Source of the DNA: Massilia soli
Lineage (GTDB): Bacteria; Pseudomonadota; Gammaproteobacteria; Burkholderiales; Burkholderiaceae_D
Assembly (NCBI RefSeq): GCF_016809835.1
Contig: NZ_JAFBIL020000002.1
Span: 248,001-312,000, forward strand
Reading direction: 5' to 3'
Length of the DNA: 64,000 bases
Shown here piece after piece: positions 35,227 to 44,050 of this stretch (positions within the stretch are counted from its first letter, which is position 1; every line of letters starts with the position of its first letter). The translations under genes and the position numbers were made by a program. A model generated the notes under the pieces. That model had not been told where the DNA came from. It saw only the letters and a list, made by a program, of their open reading frames with translations, and made no database searches.

Positions 35227-36939
35227 ATGTCTACTGCAACAACTGAAGCAACCGGTATGGAAAGTTTCGCAGCGCTCTTCGAAGAGTCGCTGTCACGCCA
35301 GGACATGCGTTCGGGCGAAGTTATTTCCGCTGAAGTCGTTCGTCTCGACCACAACTTCGTGATCGTTAACGCCGGCCTCAAGTCCGAAGCTTTCATTCCT
35401 ATCGAAGAATTCAAGAACGACCAGGGCGAACTGGAAGTTCAAGTCGGCGATTTCGTTTCCGTAGCGATTGAGTCGCTGGAAAACGGCTTCGGCGACACCA
35501 TCCTGTCGCGCGACAAGGCGAAGCGCCTGGCATCGTGGCTGGCACTGGAAAAAGCGATGGAATCGGGCGAAATCGTCGTCGGTACCGTCAACGGTAAAGT
35601 CAAGGGCGGCCTGACCGTTCTGACCAACGGCATCCGCGCATTCCTGCCGGGTTCGCTGGTTGACACCCGTCCAGTCAAGGACACCACCCCATTCGAAGGC
35701 AAGACCCTCGAGTTCAAGGTCATCAAGCTCGACCGCAAGCGCAACAACGTGGTGCTGTCGCGCCGCGCTGTCATCGAAGCATCGATGGGCGAAGAGCGTC
35801 AGAAGCTGATGGAAACCCTGAAAGAAGGCACCGTGGTTACCGGCGTCGTCAAGAACATCACCGACTACGGCGCGTTCGTGGATCTGGGTGGCATCGACGG
35901 CCTGCTGCACATCACCGACCTGGCATGGCGTCGTGTGCGTCACCCATCGGAAGTGCTGACCGTTGGCCAGGAAATCACCGCCAAGGTCCTGAAGTACGAT
36001 CAGGAAAAGAACCGTGTTTCGCTGGGCGTGAAGCAGCTGGGCGATGACCCATGGACCGGTCTGTCGCGTCGCTACCCACAGGGCACCCGTCTGTTCGGCA
36101 AGGTCACCAACCTCACCGACTACGGCGCGTTCGTGGAAGTCGAGCAGGGCATCGAAGGCCTGGTACACGTTTCCGAAATGGACTGGACCAACAAGAACGT
36201 CGCTCCAAACAAAGTTGTCCAGCTGGGCGACGAAGTAGAAGTGATGGTTCTGGAGATCGACGAAGAGCGTCGCCGTATTTCGCTGGGCATGAAGCAGTGC
36301 AAAGCAAATCCATGGGACGAGTTCGGCATGACCCACAAGAAGGGCGATAAAGTCCGTGGCGCCATCAAGTCGATCACCGACTTCGGCGTGTTCATCGGCC
36401 TGGCTGGCAACATCGACGGCCTGGTACACCTGTCGGATCTGTCGTGGACCGAAGCTGGCGAAGAAGCTGTTCGCAAGTTCAAGAAGGGCGACGAACTGGA
36501 AGCAGTTGTTCTGGCAATCGACGTTGAGCGCGAGCGCGTTTCCCTGGGCGTCAAGCAGCTCGAAGGCGACCCGTTCAACAACTTCGCGGCAATGAACGAC
36601 AAAGGCTCCCTGGTAACGGGTACGGTCAAGTCGGTCGAGCCTAAGGGCGCTGTCATCCAGCTGTCCGAAGAAGTTGAAGGCTACCTGCGTGCTTCCGAAA
36701 TCTCGCGCGACCGCGTTGAAGATGCCGGCACCCACATGAAGGTTGGCGACAGCGTTGAAGCACTGGTCATCAACATCGACCGCAAGGCTCGCAGCATCCA
36801 GCTGTCGATCAAGGCGAAAGACAATGTTGACACCCAGGAAGCGATGCAGAAGATGGCAACCACTTCCGACAGCAATGCAGCATCGGGCACCACCAGCCTG
36901 GGCGCACTGCTGAAGGCTAAGTTCGACAACAAGAACTAA
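35227..36939 (+). CDS. rpsA: 30S ribosomal protein S1
   Basis: mRNA-binding ribosomal protein needed for translation initiation on structured messages. It has 570 residues with six S1 OB-fold repeats, visible as recurring V-K-S/N-I-T-D-Y/F-G-A/V-F-V blocks (for example [19 protein letters not shown] and [20 protein letters not shown]). Repeats 1-2 diverge, as usual for ribosome docking. ATG 35227 is used ([14 protein letters not shown]). The 123-base leader after cmk may carry S1 autoregulation. Codon use is visibly optimised (CGT, GTT, CCA) compared with neighbours, as expected for a highly expressed gene. Confidence 0.97.
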   Translation: MSTATTEATGMESFAALFEESLSRQDMRSGEVISAEVVRLDHNFVIVNAGLKSEAFIPIEEFKNDQGELEVQVGDFVSVAIESLENGFGDTILSRDKAKRLASWLALEKAMESGEIVVGTVNGKVKGGLTVLTNGIRAFLPGSLVDTRPVKDTTPFEGKTLEFKVIKLDRKRNNVVLSRRAVIEASMGEERQKLMETLKEGTVVTGVVKNITDYGAFVDLGGIDGLLHITDLAWRRVRHPSEVLTVGQEITAKVLKYDQEKNRVSLGVKQLGDDPWTGLSRRYPQGTRLFGKVTNLTDYGAFVEVEQGIEGLVHVSEMDWTNKNVAPNKVVQLGDEVEVMVLEIDEERRRISLGMKQCKANPWDEFGMTHKKGDKVRGAIKSITDFGVFIGLAGNIDGLVHLSDLSWTEAGEEAVRKFKKGDELEAVVLAIDVERERVSLGVKQLEGDPFNNFAAMNDKGSLVTGTVKSVEPKGAVIQLSEEVEGYLRASEISRDRVEDAGTHMKVGDSVEALVINIDRKARSIQLSIKAKDNVDTQEAMQKMATTSDSNAASGTTSLGALLKAKFDNKN

Positions 36940-36957
36940 GACCTTCGGGACTGCCAG

Positions 36958-37263
36958 ATGACCAAGTCCGAGTTGATCAACCGCTTGGCTGAGCGTTACT
37001 CTCAGCTGGTGGCCAAGGATGCGGAGTATGCTGTCAAGACCATTCTCGATGCCATGACCAACGCTTTGGCGACCGGCCAGCGCATCGAGATCCGCGGTTT
37101 CGGCAGTTTTGCCCTGAATAGCAGGCCGCCACGCATCGGACGCAATCCGAAGTCCGGCGACAAGGTGATGGTTCCCGAAAAACGGGTACCGCACTTTAAG
37201 CCGGGCAAGCAATTGCGCGAGCGCGTAGACGCGATGGTCGGGCAACCGATCATCGAAGACTAA
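36958..37263 (+). CDS. ihfB: Integration host factor subunit beta
   Basis: DNA-bending nucleoid protein that pairs with IhfA. It has 101 residues with [14 protein letters not shown] at the start and the DNA-intercalating arm [28 protein letters not shown]. It is 18 bases downstream of rpsA, as in most proteobacteria, and is followed by an intrinsic terminator. Confidence 0.97.
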   Translation: MTKSELINRLAERYSQLVAKDAEYAVKTILDAMTNALATGQRIEIRGFGSFALNSRPPRIGRNPKSGDKVMVPEKRVPHFKPGKQLRERVDAMVGQPIIED

Positions 37264-37280
37264 GTCGTCTGGCGAAATAG

Positions 37281-37309
37281 AAAACGGCGTCCTCGGATGC
37301 CGTTTTTTT
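37281..37309 (+). terminator. Intrinsic terminator of rpsA-ihfB
   Basis: AAAACGGC(G)TCC pairs with GGA(T)GCCGTTTT with one G-T wobble, followed by a T-run ending at 37309. It begins 18 bases after the ihfB stop. Confidence 0.88.
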
Positions 37310-37338
37310 ATGGGACAAGCAAACGCAACGTGACACGC

Positions 37339-37418
37339 CGTCATTCCCGCGCAGGCGGGAATTGATGGTGCGCTGGCTTTACAGGTGAGCATGGATTCCC
37401 GCTTTCGCGGGAACGACG
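37339..37418. repeat. Dispersed paired inverted element, copy 4
   Basis: Left arm from 37339 (CGTCATTCCCGCGCAGGCGG) and inverted right arm 37390-37418 (ATTCCCGCTTTCGCGGGAACGACG). It lies between the ihfB terminator and the lapA promoter region. Confidence 0.8.
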
Positions 37419-37464
37419 CATGAACTAGTCGATTGGGCATCGGCAAGGCTCAATTGCTACTACG

Positions 37465-37470
37465 TATAAT
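37465..37470 (+). promoter_or_regulatory. Probable -10 box for lapA-lapB
   Basis: A perfect TATAAT lies 45 bases before the lapA start. The -35 region has no good TTGACA match, so strength is uncertain. Confidence 0.45.
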
Positions 37471-37514
37471 GGTAAGATGCCACACCCGCGAACCCTTCCA
37501 TTTGGACCCCGCAG

Positions 37515-37820
37515 ATGAAATTTGTATCCACTATTGTCGGCATTATCCTGTTCGTGCTGTTCTTCGGCTTCGCGCTGAAAAACACCCAGGAAGTCGACCT
37601 GCACTTTTTCCTCAATTATGAGTTGCGCGGCCCCCTGGTGCTGATGCTGCTGGCGTTCTTCATCGCCGGCGCCGCCCTCGGCATCCTGGCCGTCACGCCG
37701 ACCGTGTTCCGCCACCGCCGCCTCAGTTCGCAGCACCAGAACACCATCGACGCGCTGCAAAGCGTGGCGCGCACCAGCACCGTGCAACCGCAGCCGGACA
37801 GCGTGAACACCCGCAACTAA
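37515..37820 (+). CDS. lapA: LapA-family lipopolysaccharide assembly protein
   Basis: Inner-membrane protein of 101 residues with two transmembrane helices (about 5-23 and 41-63), the LapA/DUF1049 signature F-F-G-F-A-L-K-N-T-Q-E-V-D-L between them, and a short cytoplasmic tail. It partners LapB in controlling LpxC turnover and LPS export. It is 37 bases upstream of lapB. Confidence 0.92.
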   Translation: MKFVSTIVGIILFVLFFGFALKNTQEVDLHFFLNYELRGPLVLMLLAFFIAGAALGILAVTPTVFRHRRLSSQHQNTIDALQSVARTSTVQPQPDSVNTRN

Positions 37821-37857
37821 ATCCAGCAACACCCATCACACCAACAAAAAGAATCGC

Positions 37858-39033
37858 ATGGAATTTGAATTTTGGATGCTGCTTGGCATCCCACTTTTCT
37901 TCAGCCTCGGATGGATCGCCGCGCGCGTCGACATCAAGCAGCTGGTATCGGAATCGCGCACGCTCCCGCGCGGCTACTTCAAGGGCTTGAACTTCCTGCT
38001 CAACGAACAGCCCGACAAGGCGATCGACGCCTTCATCGAGATCGTCAAGCTCGACCCGGAAACGGCCGACATGCACTTCGCGCTCGGCAACCTGTTCCGC
38101 CGCCGCGGCGAAGTCGAACGCGCGATCCGCGTGCACCAGAACCTGCTGGCCCGTCCCGACCTGCCGCTCGAACAGCAGCACCACGCCGGCTACGAGCTAG
38201 GCATGGACTACCTGAAGGCCGGCCTGCTCGACCGCGCCGAGGAGACCTTCAACGGCCTGGTCGACTCGCAGTACGGCGTGCAGGCGCAGCGCGCGCTGCT
38301 TGAAATCTACCAGCGCGAAAAGGAATGGAAGCGCGCGATCACCGCTGCCCAGGGCCTGCAGTCCTCCGGCGCCGGCATGCGCCAGAAAGAAATCGCCCAG
38401 TTCTACTGCGAACTGGCGCAAGACGCGCTGGTGCACCTGCACACCGACGAGGCGATGGCGCTGCTGGAGCAGGCGTTGCTGTCGGACCGCACCAATGTGC
38501 GCGCCACGATCCTGATCGGCGACGTCCAGCTGGCCAAGGGCGATGTCGAAGGCGCCTTGATGACGTGGCGCCGCGTCGAACAGCAAAGCGTGCCGCACGT
38601 GGCGCTGGTCGCCGCGCGCCTGATGGACGGCTACCGCAAGGTAGGGCGCCCGCAGGAAGGCGTCAACCTGCTGCGCTCCTACCTCGCCGAAGCCTCGTCG
38701 ATCGACCTGATCGAAGTCGTGTTCAAGGCCGTCACCGAGCTCGATGGCGCGCAGGCTGCCAAAGACCTGGTGGTTGAAGAACTGCGCCGCACCCCGACCT
38801 TGCTGGGACTCGACAAGCTGCTGGAAGCGCGCATGATGGACGCGCCGCCGGAAGTGTTCGACGAACTCTCGATGGTCAAGAACCTGGTGCACGGCTACAC
38901 GCAAAAGCTGGCGCGCTACCAGTGCGGACACTGCGGCTTCAAGGCGCGCCAGTTCTACTGGCAGTGCCCGGGCTGCAGCCGCTGGGACTCGTACCCGCCG
39001 CGCCGCACCGAAGAACTGAATGTGATGAACTAA
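37858..39033 (+). CDS. lapB: LPS assembly protein LapB (YciM)
   Basis: Inner-membrane-anchored adaptor that presents LpxC to FtsH and so balances LPS against phospholipid synthesis. It has 391 residues: N-terminal anchor helix (about 4-20), nine or so TPR repeats, and a C-terminal rubredoxin-like metal knuckle CGHCGFKARQFYWQCPGCSRW with two CxxC pairs. The match in length and domain order to E. coli LapB (389) is close. Confidence 0.96.
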   Translation: MEFEFWMLLGIPLFFSLGWIAARVDIKQLVSESRTLPRGYFKGLNFLLNEQPDKAIDAFIEIVKLDPETADMHFALGNLFRRRGEVERAIRVHQNLLARPDLPLEQQHHAGYELGMDYLKAGLLDRAEETFNGLVDSQYGVQAQRALLEIYQREKEWKRAITAAQGLQSSGAGMRQKEIAQFYCELAQDALVHLHTDEAMALLEQALLSDRTNVRATILIGDVQLAKGDVEGALMTWRRVEQQSVPHVALVAARLMDGYRKVGRPQEGVNLLRSYLAEASSIDLIEVVFKAVTELDGAQAAKDLVVEELRRTPTLLGLDKLLEARMMDAPPEVFDELSMVKNLVHGYTQKLARYQCGHCGFKARQFYWQCPGCSRWDSYPPRRTEELNVMN

Positions 39034-39048
39034 CACCGATAACCAACA

Positions 39049-40014
39049 ATGATCAGTCGCCTGCTCTCCACCGATACCTATCCGCACATCGCCACGCCCA
39101 ACCTTGAGAACGTCCGCATCCTGGTGGTCGGCGACGTCATGCTCGACCGCTACTGGTTCGGGGAAGTCAGCCGCATTTCGCCCGAAGCGCCGGTACCGAT
39201 CGTGCGTGTCGAGAAGCGCGAAGAGCGGCTCGGCGGCGCCGCCAACGTCGCGCGCAACGCCGCGGCGCTGGGCGCCTATTCGGGCCTGCTCGGCGTGGTC
39301 GGCGCCGATGAAGCGGGCGCGCAGGTGGAAGCGCTGCTGCACGACTCGCAGATCCACAGCTTCCTGCAGCGCGACGAGGCGATATCGACCATCATCAAGC
39401 TGCGCGTGATCGGCCGCCAGCAGCAGCTGCTGCGCATCGACTTCGAAGAAGCGCCGACCGACACGGTATTGCGCGACAAGCTCACCCAATTCAACGCGCT
39501 GCTGCCGGACTACGGCGTGGTGATCCTGTCCGACTACAACAAGGGCAGCCTGGTCAACGTCAGGCAGATGGTCGCCGCCGCGCGCGCGGCCGGCAAGATC
39601 GTGATGGTCGACCCGAAAGGCGACGACTTCACGCCATATGCGGGCGCGACGGTCCTGACGCCAAACAAATCGGAACTCAAGCGCGTGGTCGGCAGCTGGT
39701 CGAGCGAAGAACAGCTGACGGCCAAAGCCCAGGCGCTGCGCGAAGAACTGCGCCTCGACGCGCTGCTGCTGACGCGATCGGAAGAAGGCATGAGCCTGTA
39801 CACGGCCGACGAAGTCTTGCACGTCCACGCCGACGCGCGCGAAGTGTACGACGTCTCGGGCGCCGGCGACACGGTCATCGCCACGATGGCCGCGATGCTT
39901 GGCGCAGGCATGACGATGTCCGACGCCATCATGACAGCCAACCGCGCCGGCGGCATCGTCGTCGGCAAGCTCGGCACCGCCACCGTCACGCGCGCAGAGC
40001 TATTCGGCAGCTAA
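39049..40014 (+). CDS. rfaE1: D-glycero-beta-D-manno-heptose-7-phosphate kinase
   Basis: PfkB/ribokinase-family kinase of the ADP-heptose pathway for the LPS inner core. It has 321 residues with GDVMLDRYWFGEVSRISPEAP at the start (substrate-binding), LGGAANVARN, and the catalytic GAGDTVIATMA anion hole with Asp base. The adenylyltransferase half found in fused HldE is absent, so this is the split HldA/RfaE1 form; the RfaE2 partner is not in the window. It follows lapB by 15 bases. Confidence 0.94.
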   Translation: MISRLLSTDTYPHIATPNLENVRILVVGDVMLDRYWFGEVSRISPEAPVPIVRVEKREERLGGAANVARNAAALGAYSGLLGVVGADEAGAQVEALLHDSQIHSFLQRDEAISTIIKLRVIGRQQQLLRIDFEEAPTDTVLRDKLTQFNALLPDYGVVILSDYNKGSLVNVRQMVAAARAAGKIVMVDPKGDDFTPYAGATVLTPNKSELKRVVGSWSSEEQLTAKAQALREELRLDALLLTRSEEGMSLYTADEVLHVHADAREVYDVSGAGDTVIATMAAMLGAGMTMSDAIMTANRAGGIVVGKLGTATVTRAELFGS

Positions 40015-40031
40015 ATCCCCCCACTTCAAAA

Positions 40032-40101
40032 ATTCCAAAATCGGGGACAGACCACCATTTTAGAAGATTCTAAAATGGTGGTCTGTCCCCGATTTTGGAA
40101 T
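40032..40101. repeat. 70-bp near-perfect palindrome (34-bp arms)
   Basis: Arms at 40032-40065 and 40068-40101 are exact complements around the 2-base centre GA. The core includes CGGGGACAGACCACC and its complement. It lies just after the rfaE1 stop and can form a very strong hairpin on either strand. The GGGGACAGACCAC core resembles dispersed palindromes common in Burkholderiales intergenic DNA (recollection, not checked). Confidence 0.9.
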
Positions 40102-40252
40102 CTTTCTGACCAGATTCGCTGTGTTGATGGGCTGCGGCGCACGGTTGATTCGGCTCAACCGGAGCAGGTCAGCCATGCCCCACGCTTGAGCCGTTGAGCG
40201 CGAGGGATCGCATCCGCTTTCCCCGCTTGACTTACTCACGGAGAAAATCAAC

Positions 40253-40609
40253 ATGATCAAGAAACTGATGCTTGCCGTCGCACTCCTGTGCGCCTCGATG
40301 GGCGCGGCCTTCGCCCAGGTCGACGTGAACAAGGCCGATACCGCCGCCCTCGATGGCGTCAAGGGCGTCGGTCCGGCCATGTCGAAAGCCATCCTCACCG
40401 AGCGCGAAAAGGGCGGCGAATTCAAGGACTGGGCCGATTTCCAGAAACGTGTCAAAGGCGTCGGCGAGAAAAAAGCTGTCAAGCTGTCCGAGGCAGGTTT
40501 GCAGGTCAACGGCAAGGCGTTGGATGGCGCCGCCGCGGCCGCCGCCAAGCCAGCCAAGGCCTCTGCCAAACCCGCCGCCAAGCCTGCCGCCGAGGCCGCC
40601 AAGATGTAA
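40253..40609 (+). CDS. Exported ComEA-like helix-hairpin-helix protein
   Basis: This 118-residue protein has a cleavable signal peptide (ending GAAFA-Q), a DNA-binding helix-hairpin-helix domain (VDVNKADTAALDGVKGVGPA and VKGVGEKKAVKL) and an Ala/Lys/Pro-rich tail (about 88-118). ComEA-type periplasmic proteins bind incoming DNA in natural transformation, but single-domain homologues are widespread and not always competence genes. An intrinsic terminator follows. Confidence 0.9.
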   Translation: MIKKLMLAVALLCASMGAAFAQVDVNKADTAALDGVKGVGPAMSKAILTEREKGGEFKDWADFQKRVKGVGEKKAVKLSEAGLQVNGKALDGAAAAAAKPAKASAKPAAKPAAEAAKM

Positions 40610-40638
40610 GCCTTGCCGCGGCACCGCCACGCGACACA

Positions 40639-40669
40639 CCCCGCCAATCTTTTCTGCGGGGTTTTTTTT
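40639..40669 (+). terminator. Intrinsic terminator after the ComEA-like gene
   Basis: CCCCGC (40639-40644) pairs with GCGGGG (40656-40661), followed by eight T residues (40662-40669). Confidence 0.92.
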
Positions 40670-40755
40670 GCTTGTATGGACAGACGAACCGCGGTGCGCT
40701 GTGCGAAGATACAGCGCTTCAACCGGACAACTGTTTATACGAAAGAGGACCACTA

Positions 40756-42138
40756 ATGCCCCATGTTCGTTCCGCTACCAGCCTGATCGCAGGCGTGTTC
40801 GCCATCGCCGCTGGCACCGCGTCGGCCGCCGCGCCTGTCTCGCCTGACGTCACCGGCCACCAGGCCCAGATCGACAAGATCGTCAGCGAGATCTCGCCCC
40901 AGCGCATCGAGGCCTACGTGCGCAAGCTGGTCAGCTTCGAGACCCGCCACACGATGTCGGAGACGGAATCGGACAAGGTCGGCATCGGCGCCGCCCGCCG
41001 CTGGATCAAGGCGGAGCTGGAGCGCTGCGGCGCGCAGTCGGGCAACCGCCTGCAGGTGGCGTTCGACAGCCACGTGGCCCCGGTGTCGGCACGCATCTCG
41101 CGCCCGACCGAGATCGTCAATATTGTCGCAACCTTGCCTGGCAGCCAGCCGCAGTCGAAGGAACGTATCTACGTGGTCAGCGGCCACTACGATTCGCGCA
41201 ACACCGATATCATGGATGCCAAGGGCGCGTCGCCTGGCGCCAATGACGATGCCTCCGGCACCGCGGCCGTGATGGAGATGGCCTGCGTGATGGCGCGCTA
41301 TAACTTTGACGCAACCCTGGTCTTCATGGCCGTTGCCGCCGAAGAGCAGGGCCTGATCGGGGCCACCCACTGGGCCGAGCAGGCAGTTGAAAAGAAACTG
41401 CATATCGCCGGCATGTTCACCAACGATATCATCGGCAGTTCGCGCGCCGATGACGGCCGCGTCGACGACAAGCAGGTGCGCCTGTTCGCCGAAAGCATTC
41501 CCGCCACCAAGGAGATGAGCGAGGCGGTGCGTGCCCTGATTTCGACCGGCGGCGAAAACGATTCGATCTCGCGCCAGCTGGCACGCCATGTGAAGGAAGT
41601 GGGCGAGCGCTACGTTCCCGATTTCAAGGTCAACATCGTCCACCGCCGCGACCGCTACCTGCGCGGCGGCGACCATATGCCTTTCCTGGCGCGCGGCTTC
41701 GCGGCCCTGCGTTTCTCCGAACCGAACGAGGACTTTGCGCACCAGCACCAGAACGTGCGCAAGGAAGGCGCGATGCAGTACGGCGACCTGCCTGAGTTCA
41801 ACGATTACAACTATATCGCCCGGGTAACGCGCGTCAACGCGGCAGCACTCGCATCGCTGTCGCTGGCACCGGCGGCGCCACGGCAGGTGCAGGTGCGCAC
41901 CGACAAGCTGGACAACAATTCAACCTTGCTGTGGCTGCCAAACACCGAGCCCGACCTGGCCGGCTATCGCATCGTCTGGCGCGAAACCACCGCGTCCCAG
42001 TGGCAGGGTTCGATGTACGTCGGTAACGTGACCGAGGCCACGGTGCGCCTGTCGAAGGATAACTATTTCTTCGGCGTACAGTCGGTCGACAAGGATGGCA
42101 ACGCCAGCGTCGCCACCTACCCGGCGCCGCTGCGCTAG
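40756..42138 (+). CDS. Exported M28-family zinc aminopeptidase
   Basis: Secreted metallopeptidase of 460 residues with a signal peptide (to about residue 24). The M28 metal centre is seen as SGHYDSR (His), GANDDASG (bridging Asp), AEEQG (catalytic Glu and Glu ligand), FTNDIIGSS (Asp) and a distal His in the GGDHMPF loop. The C-terminal 100 residues look like a fibronectin-III-type beta domain (DLAGYRIVWRETTAS, VQSVDKDGNAS). I chose ATG 40756, with AAAGAGGA 7 bases upstream; the open frame upstream runs through the ComEA gene and terminator. It probably supplies peptides or amino acids from external protein. Confidence 0.93.
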   Translation: MPHVRSATSLIAGVFAIAAGTASAAAPVSPDVTGHQAQIDKIVSEISPQRIEAYVRKLVSFETRHTMSETESDKVGIGAARRWIKAELERCGAQSGNRLQVAFDSHVAPVSARISRPTEIVNIVATLPGSQPQSKERIYVVSGHYDSRNTDIMDAKGASPGANDDASGTAAVMEMACVMARYNFDATLVFMAVAAEEQGLIGATHWAEQAVEKKLHIAGMFTNDIIGSSRADDGRVDDKQVRLFAESIPATKEMSEAVRALISTGGENDSISRQLARHVKEVGERYVPDFKVNIVHRRDRYLRGGDHMPFLARGFAALRFSEPNEDFAHQHQNVRKEGAMQYGDLPEFNDYNYIARVTRVNAAALASLSLAPAAPRQVQVRTDKLDNNSTLLWLPNTEPDLAGYRIVWRETTASQWQGSMYVGNVTEATVRLSKDNYFFGVQSVDKDGNASVATYPAPLR

Positions 42139-42150
42139 CCGGCAACCCGG

Positions 42151-42183
42151 GGGCAAGTATGCGGACCAGTCCGCTACTTGCCC
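42151..42183 (+). terminator. Strong hairpin after the M28 peptidase gene
   Basis: GGGCAAGTA (42151-42159) with GCGGAC (42161-42166) pairs with GTCCGC (42169-42174) and TACTTGCCC (42175-42183), one bulged T and a 2-base centre. It begins 12 bases after the stop. It lacks a T-run, so it may stop transcription weakly or protect the 3' end. Confidence 0.55.
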
Positions 42184-42259
42184 TTGCGCTGACAGGCCGC
42201 ATACGCAGATGGTCGCCGTGCATTAGAATGACGTTTTGTTCTTCTGCAAAAGAGTTCTC

Positions 42260-43162
42260 ATGCCCTACATGACCATCGAAGATACGATCGGCAACACCCC
42301 GCTGGTGCAGCTGGTACGGATTCCGGGCGCCGAAGCGCGCGAGCGCAACAACATCATCCTCGGAAAGATGGAAGGCAATAATCCGGCAGGCTCGGTCAAG
42401 GACCGCGCCGCCATGTCGATGCTGAAACGCGCCGAGGAGCGCGGCCAGATCAAGCCGGGCGATACGCTGATTGAAGCGACCAGCGGCAACACCGGTATCG
42501 CGCTGGCGATGGCGGCGGCGATCCGCGGCTACAAGATGCTGCTGCTCATGCCCGACAACCTGTCGATCGAGCGCCGCCAGAGCATGGCGGCCTACGGCGC
42601 CCAGATTATCCTGACCCCGAAAACCGGCGGCATGGAATACGCCCGCGACATGGCCGACCAGTTGCAGCGTGACGGCAAGGGCATCATCCTCGACCAGTTC
42701 GGCAACGCCGACAATCCGCGTGCCCACTACGAAAGCACCGGCCCGGAAATCTGGCGCGACACCGAAGGCCGGGTGACCCATTTCGTTTCGGCGATGGGCA
42801 CCACCGGCACCATCATGGGCGTCTCGCAATACCTGAAGGAAAAGAACGATGCCGTGCGCATCATCGGCGCCCAGCCGGAAGAGGGCTCGTCGATTCCAGG
42901 GATCCGCAAATGGCCGGAAGCCTACCTGCCGAAGATTTTCGACAAGGCGCGGGTAGACCAGGTGGAAAGCGTGAGCCAGGCAGCTGCCGAGCACATGGCG
43001 CGCCGGATGGCGGCGGAAGAGGGAATTTTCTGCGGGATCTCCGCAGCGGGCGCATGCGAGATCGCACTGCGCGTATCACAGACGGTGGAGAACGCCACCA
43101 TCGTGTTCATTGTCTGCGACCGCGGCGACCGCTACCTGTCGACAGGCGTGTTTCCGGCATAG
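42260..43162 (+). CDS. cysM: Cysteine synthase B
   Basis: PLP-dependent O-acetylserine (thiosulfate/sulfide) sulfhydrylase of 300 residues. The cofactor lysine is Lys47 in NPAGSVKDRAA, the phosphate loop is TSGNTGIALA, and the CysM-type insert QPEEGSSIPGIRKWP is present. ATG 42260 is chosen (MPYMTIEDTIGNTPLV); an upstream ATG at 42236 adds eight unrelated residues. It is convergent with the small HTH gene. Confidence 0.95.
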   Translation: MPYMTIEDTIGNTPLVQLVRIPGAEARERNNIILGKMEGNNPAGSVKDRAAMSMLKRAEERGQIKPGDTLIEATSGNTGIALAMAAAIRGYKMLLLMPDNLSIERRQSMAAYGAQIILTPKTGGMEYARDMADQLQRDGKGIILDQFGNADNPRAHYESTGPEIWRDTEGRVTHFVSAMGTTGTIMGVSQYLKEKNDAVRIIGAQPEEGSSIPGIRKWPEAYLPKIFDKARVDQVESVSQAAAEHMARRMAAEEGIFCGISAAGACEIALRVSQTVENATIVFIVCDRGDRYLSTGVFPA

Positions 43163-43196
43163 GAAACCAGGGCCGGCATGGCCCATACGCGATGCA

Positions 43197-43220
43197 ATGT
43201 CCCGCCACGCGGCGGGACAT
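43197..43220. terminator. Hairpin between convergent cysM and HTH genes
   Basis: ATGTCCCGCC (43197-43206) and GGCGGGACAT (43211-43220) form a perfect 10-bp stem with loop ACGC. It is a probable bidirectional terminator, though T-runs are lacking. Confidence 0.6.
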
Positions 43221-43236
43221 CGTCAACAACGACCGA

Positions 43237-43587
43237 TCAGGACTGCTGGTCGCTGCTCGCGCCAGGGGTCGCGCCTTCTTTTGGCTTGAACTGCTTGTCG
43301 CTGATGCGGAACTTGTTGCGGCGATCGCCCATGAGGTAGCGCAGGTCGCGGATCGACAGGTCGCTGACTTCATGCATGCGGATCAGCAGCGATGCGCCGA
43401 CCGGCAGGCGGTGGTGGCGAATCTTCGAGATCACCGGTGGCGCCACTTCCAGCGCGCGCGACAGTGCTGCGTCGTTTTTCAAACGCAGGTTCTCGATCAG
43501 GGTGTCCAGCAACCGGTTCGGGTTGTACTGCAGCAGTTCGTCGGAATCCGAATCGCTGTTCATATCAATGCCAACTTGGTTTGTCAT
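43237..43587 (-). CDS. Small helix-turn-helix DNA-binding protein, unknown role
   Basis: This 116-residue protein has an acidic N-terminus (SDSDSDELL), a central lambda-repressor-like helix-turn-helix region (LKNDAALSRALEVAPPVISK, then IRHHRLPVGASLLIRMHEV) and SIRDLRYLMGDRR, followed by a charged, low-complexity tail. It resembles XRE-type or phage-derived regulators but lacks a sensor domain. It could start at Met1 (43587, AGGAA upstream) or Met9 (43563). The long AT-rich upstream region suggests heavy regulation. Function unknown. Confidence 0.75.
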   Translation of the reverse strand: MTNQVGIDMNSDSDSDELLQYNPNRLLDTLIENLRLKNDAALSRALEVAPPVISKIRHHRLPVGASLLIRMHEVSDLSIRDLRYLMGDRRNKFRISDKQFKPKEGATPGASSDQQS

Positions 43588-44050
43588 GATGTTAATAATT
43601 CCTATTGTGAGTTGTGTTGCTTGTCAAACACGTAGTTCGGTGTAGCGCGTCACGACGAGGGATTCCGTTTGAAACAACTTTTTATAAAATATACACAATT
43701 GTACAAGTTATTCCAATCTTATTCTCGTAAGCAATTAGAACCATCTGATAATACTTGCATATCATGTTGTCTAATCGCAACATAGCTTGAATGCAATTCT
43801 CTCACAAACTCACAGAAAGATTAATTGTTTTTTCGTAAAAATTAAGTGTAATGCAATCGCGCGGTGGACGGTGCACGGTACCGGGAAAACCTGTCGGTAA
43901 AACAAGTTCTGGGGGAGTATGTTGAAATGATGATCATTTCCGTGGTGCATTCATGACAATGCCGCCGGTACCCCGTGGGGGTATGCGCGGCGGCACCAGG
44001 GATCGACTACCGTTGGGCGACAGTCGCAGTTACATTTAATTACAAATCCG
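43588..44050. other. 463-bp AT-rich intergenic region upstream of the HTH gene
   Basis: Much lower GC than flanking DNA (43680-43860 is strikingly AT-rich). On the minus strand TTGACA (43627-43622) and TAGGAA (43604-43599) are 17 bases apart, a candidate promoter very close to the HTH start. Dyads include ACAATTGT near 43695 and ATGTTG/CAACAT (43764-43783). A GC-rich hairpin near 43963-43995 (TACCCC/GGGGTA within GCCGCC/GGCGGC) follows the mltB stop and may terminate it. No supported gene. Confidence 0.55.

Noticed and set aside
35293-37446. Minus-strand frame opposite rpsA-ihfB
   Set aside because: Its apparent internal repeats are mirror images of the S1 repeats.
43954-44037. Small plus-strand ORF starting MTMPPVPRGG
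   Set aside because: Runs through the GC-rich hairpin and lacks a ribosome binding site; likely chance.
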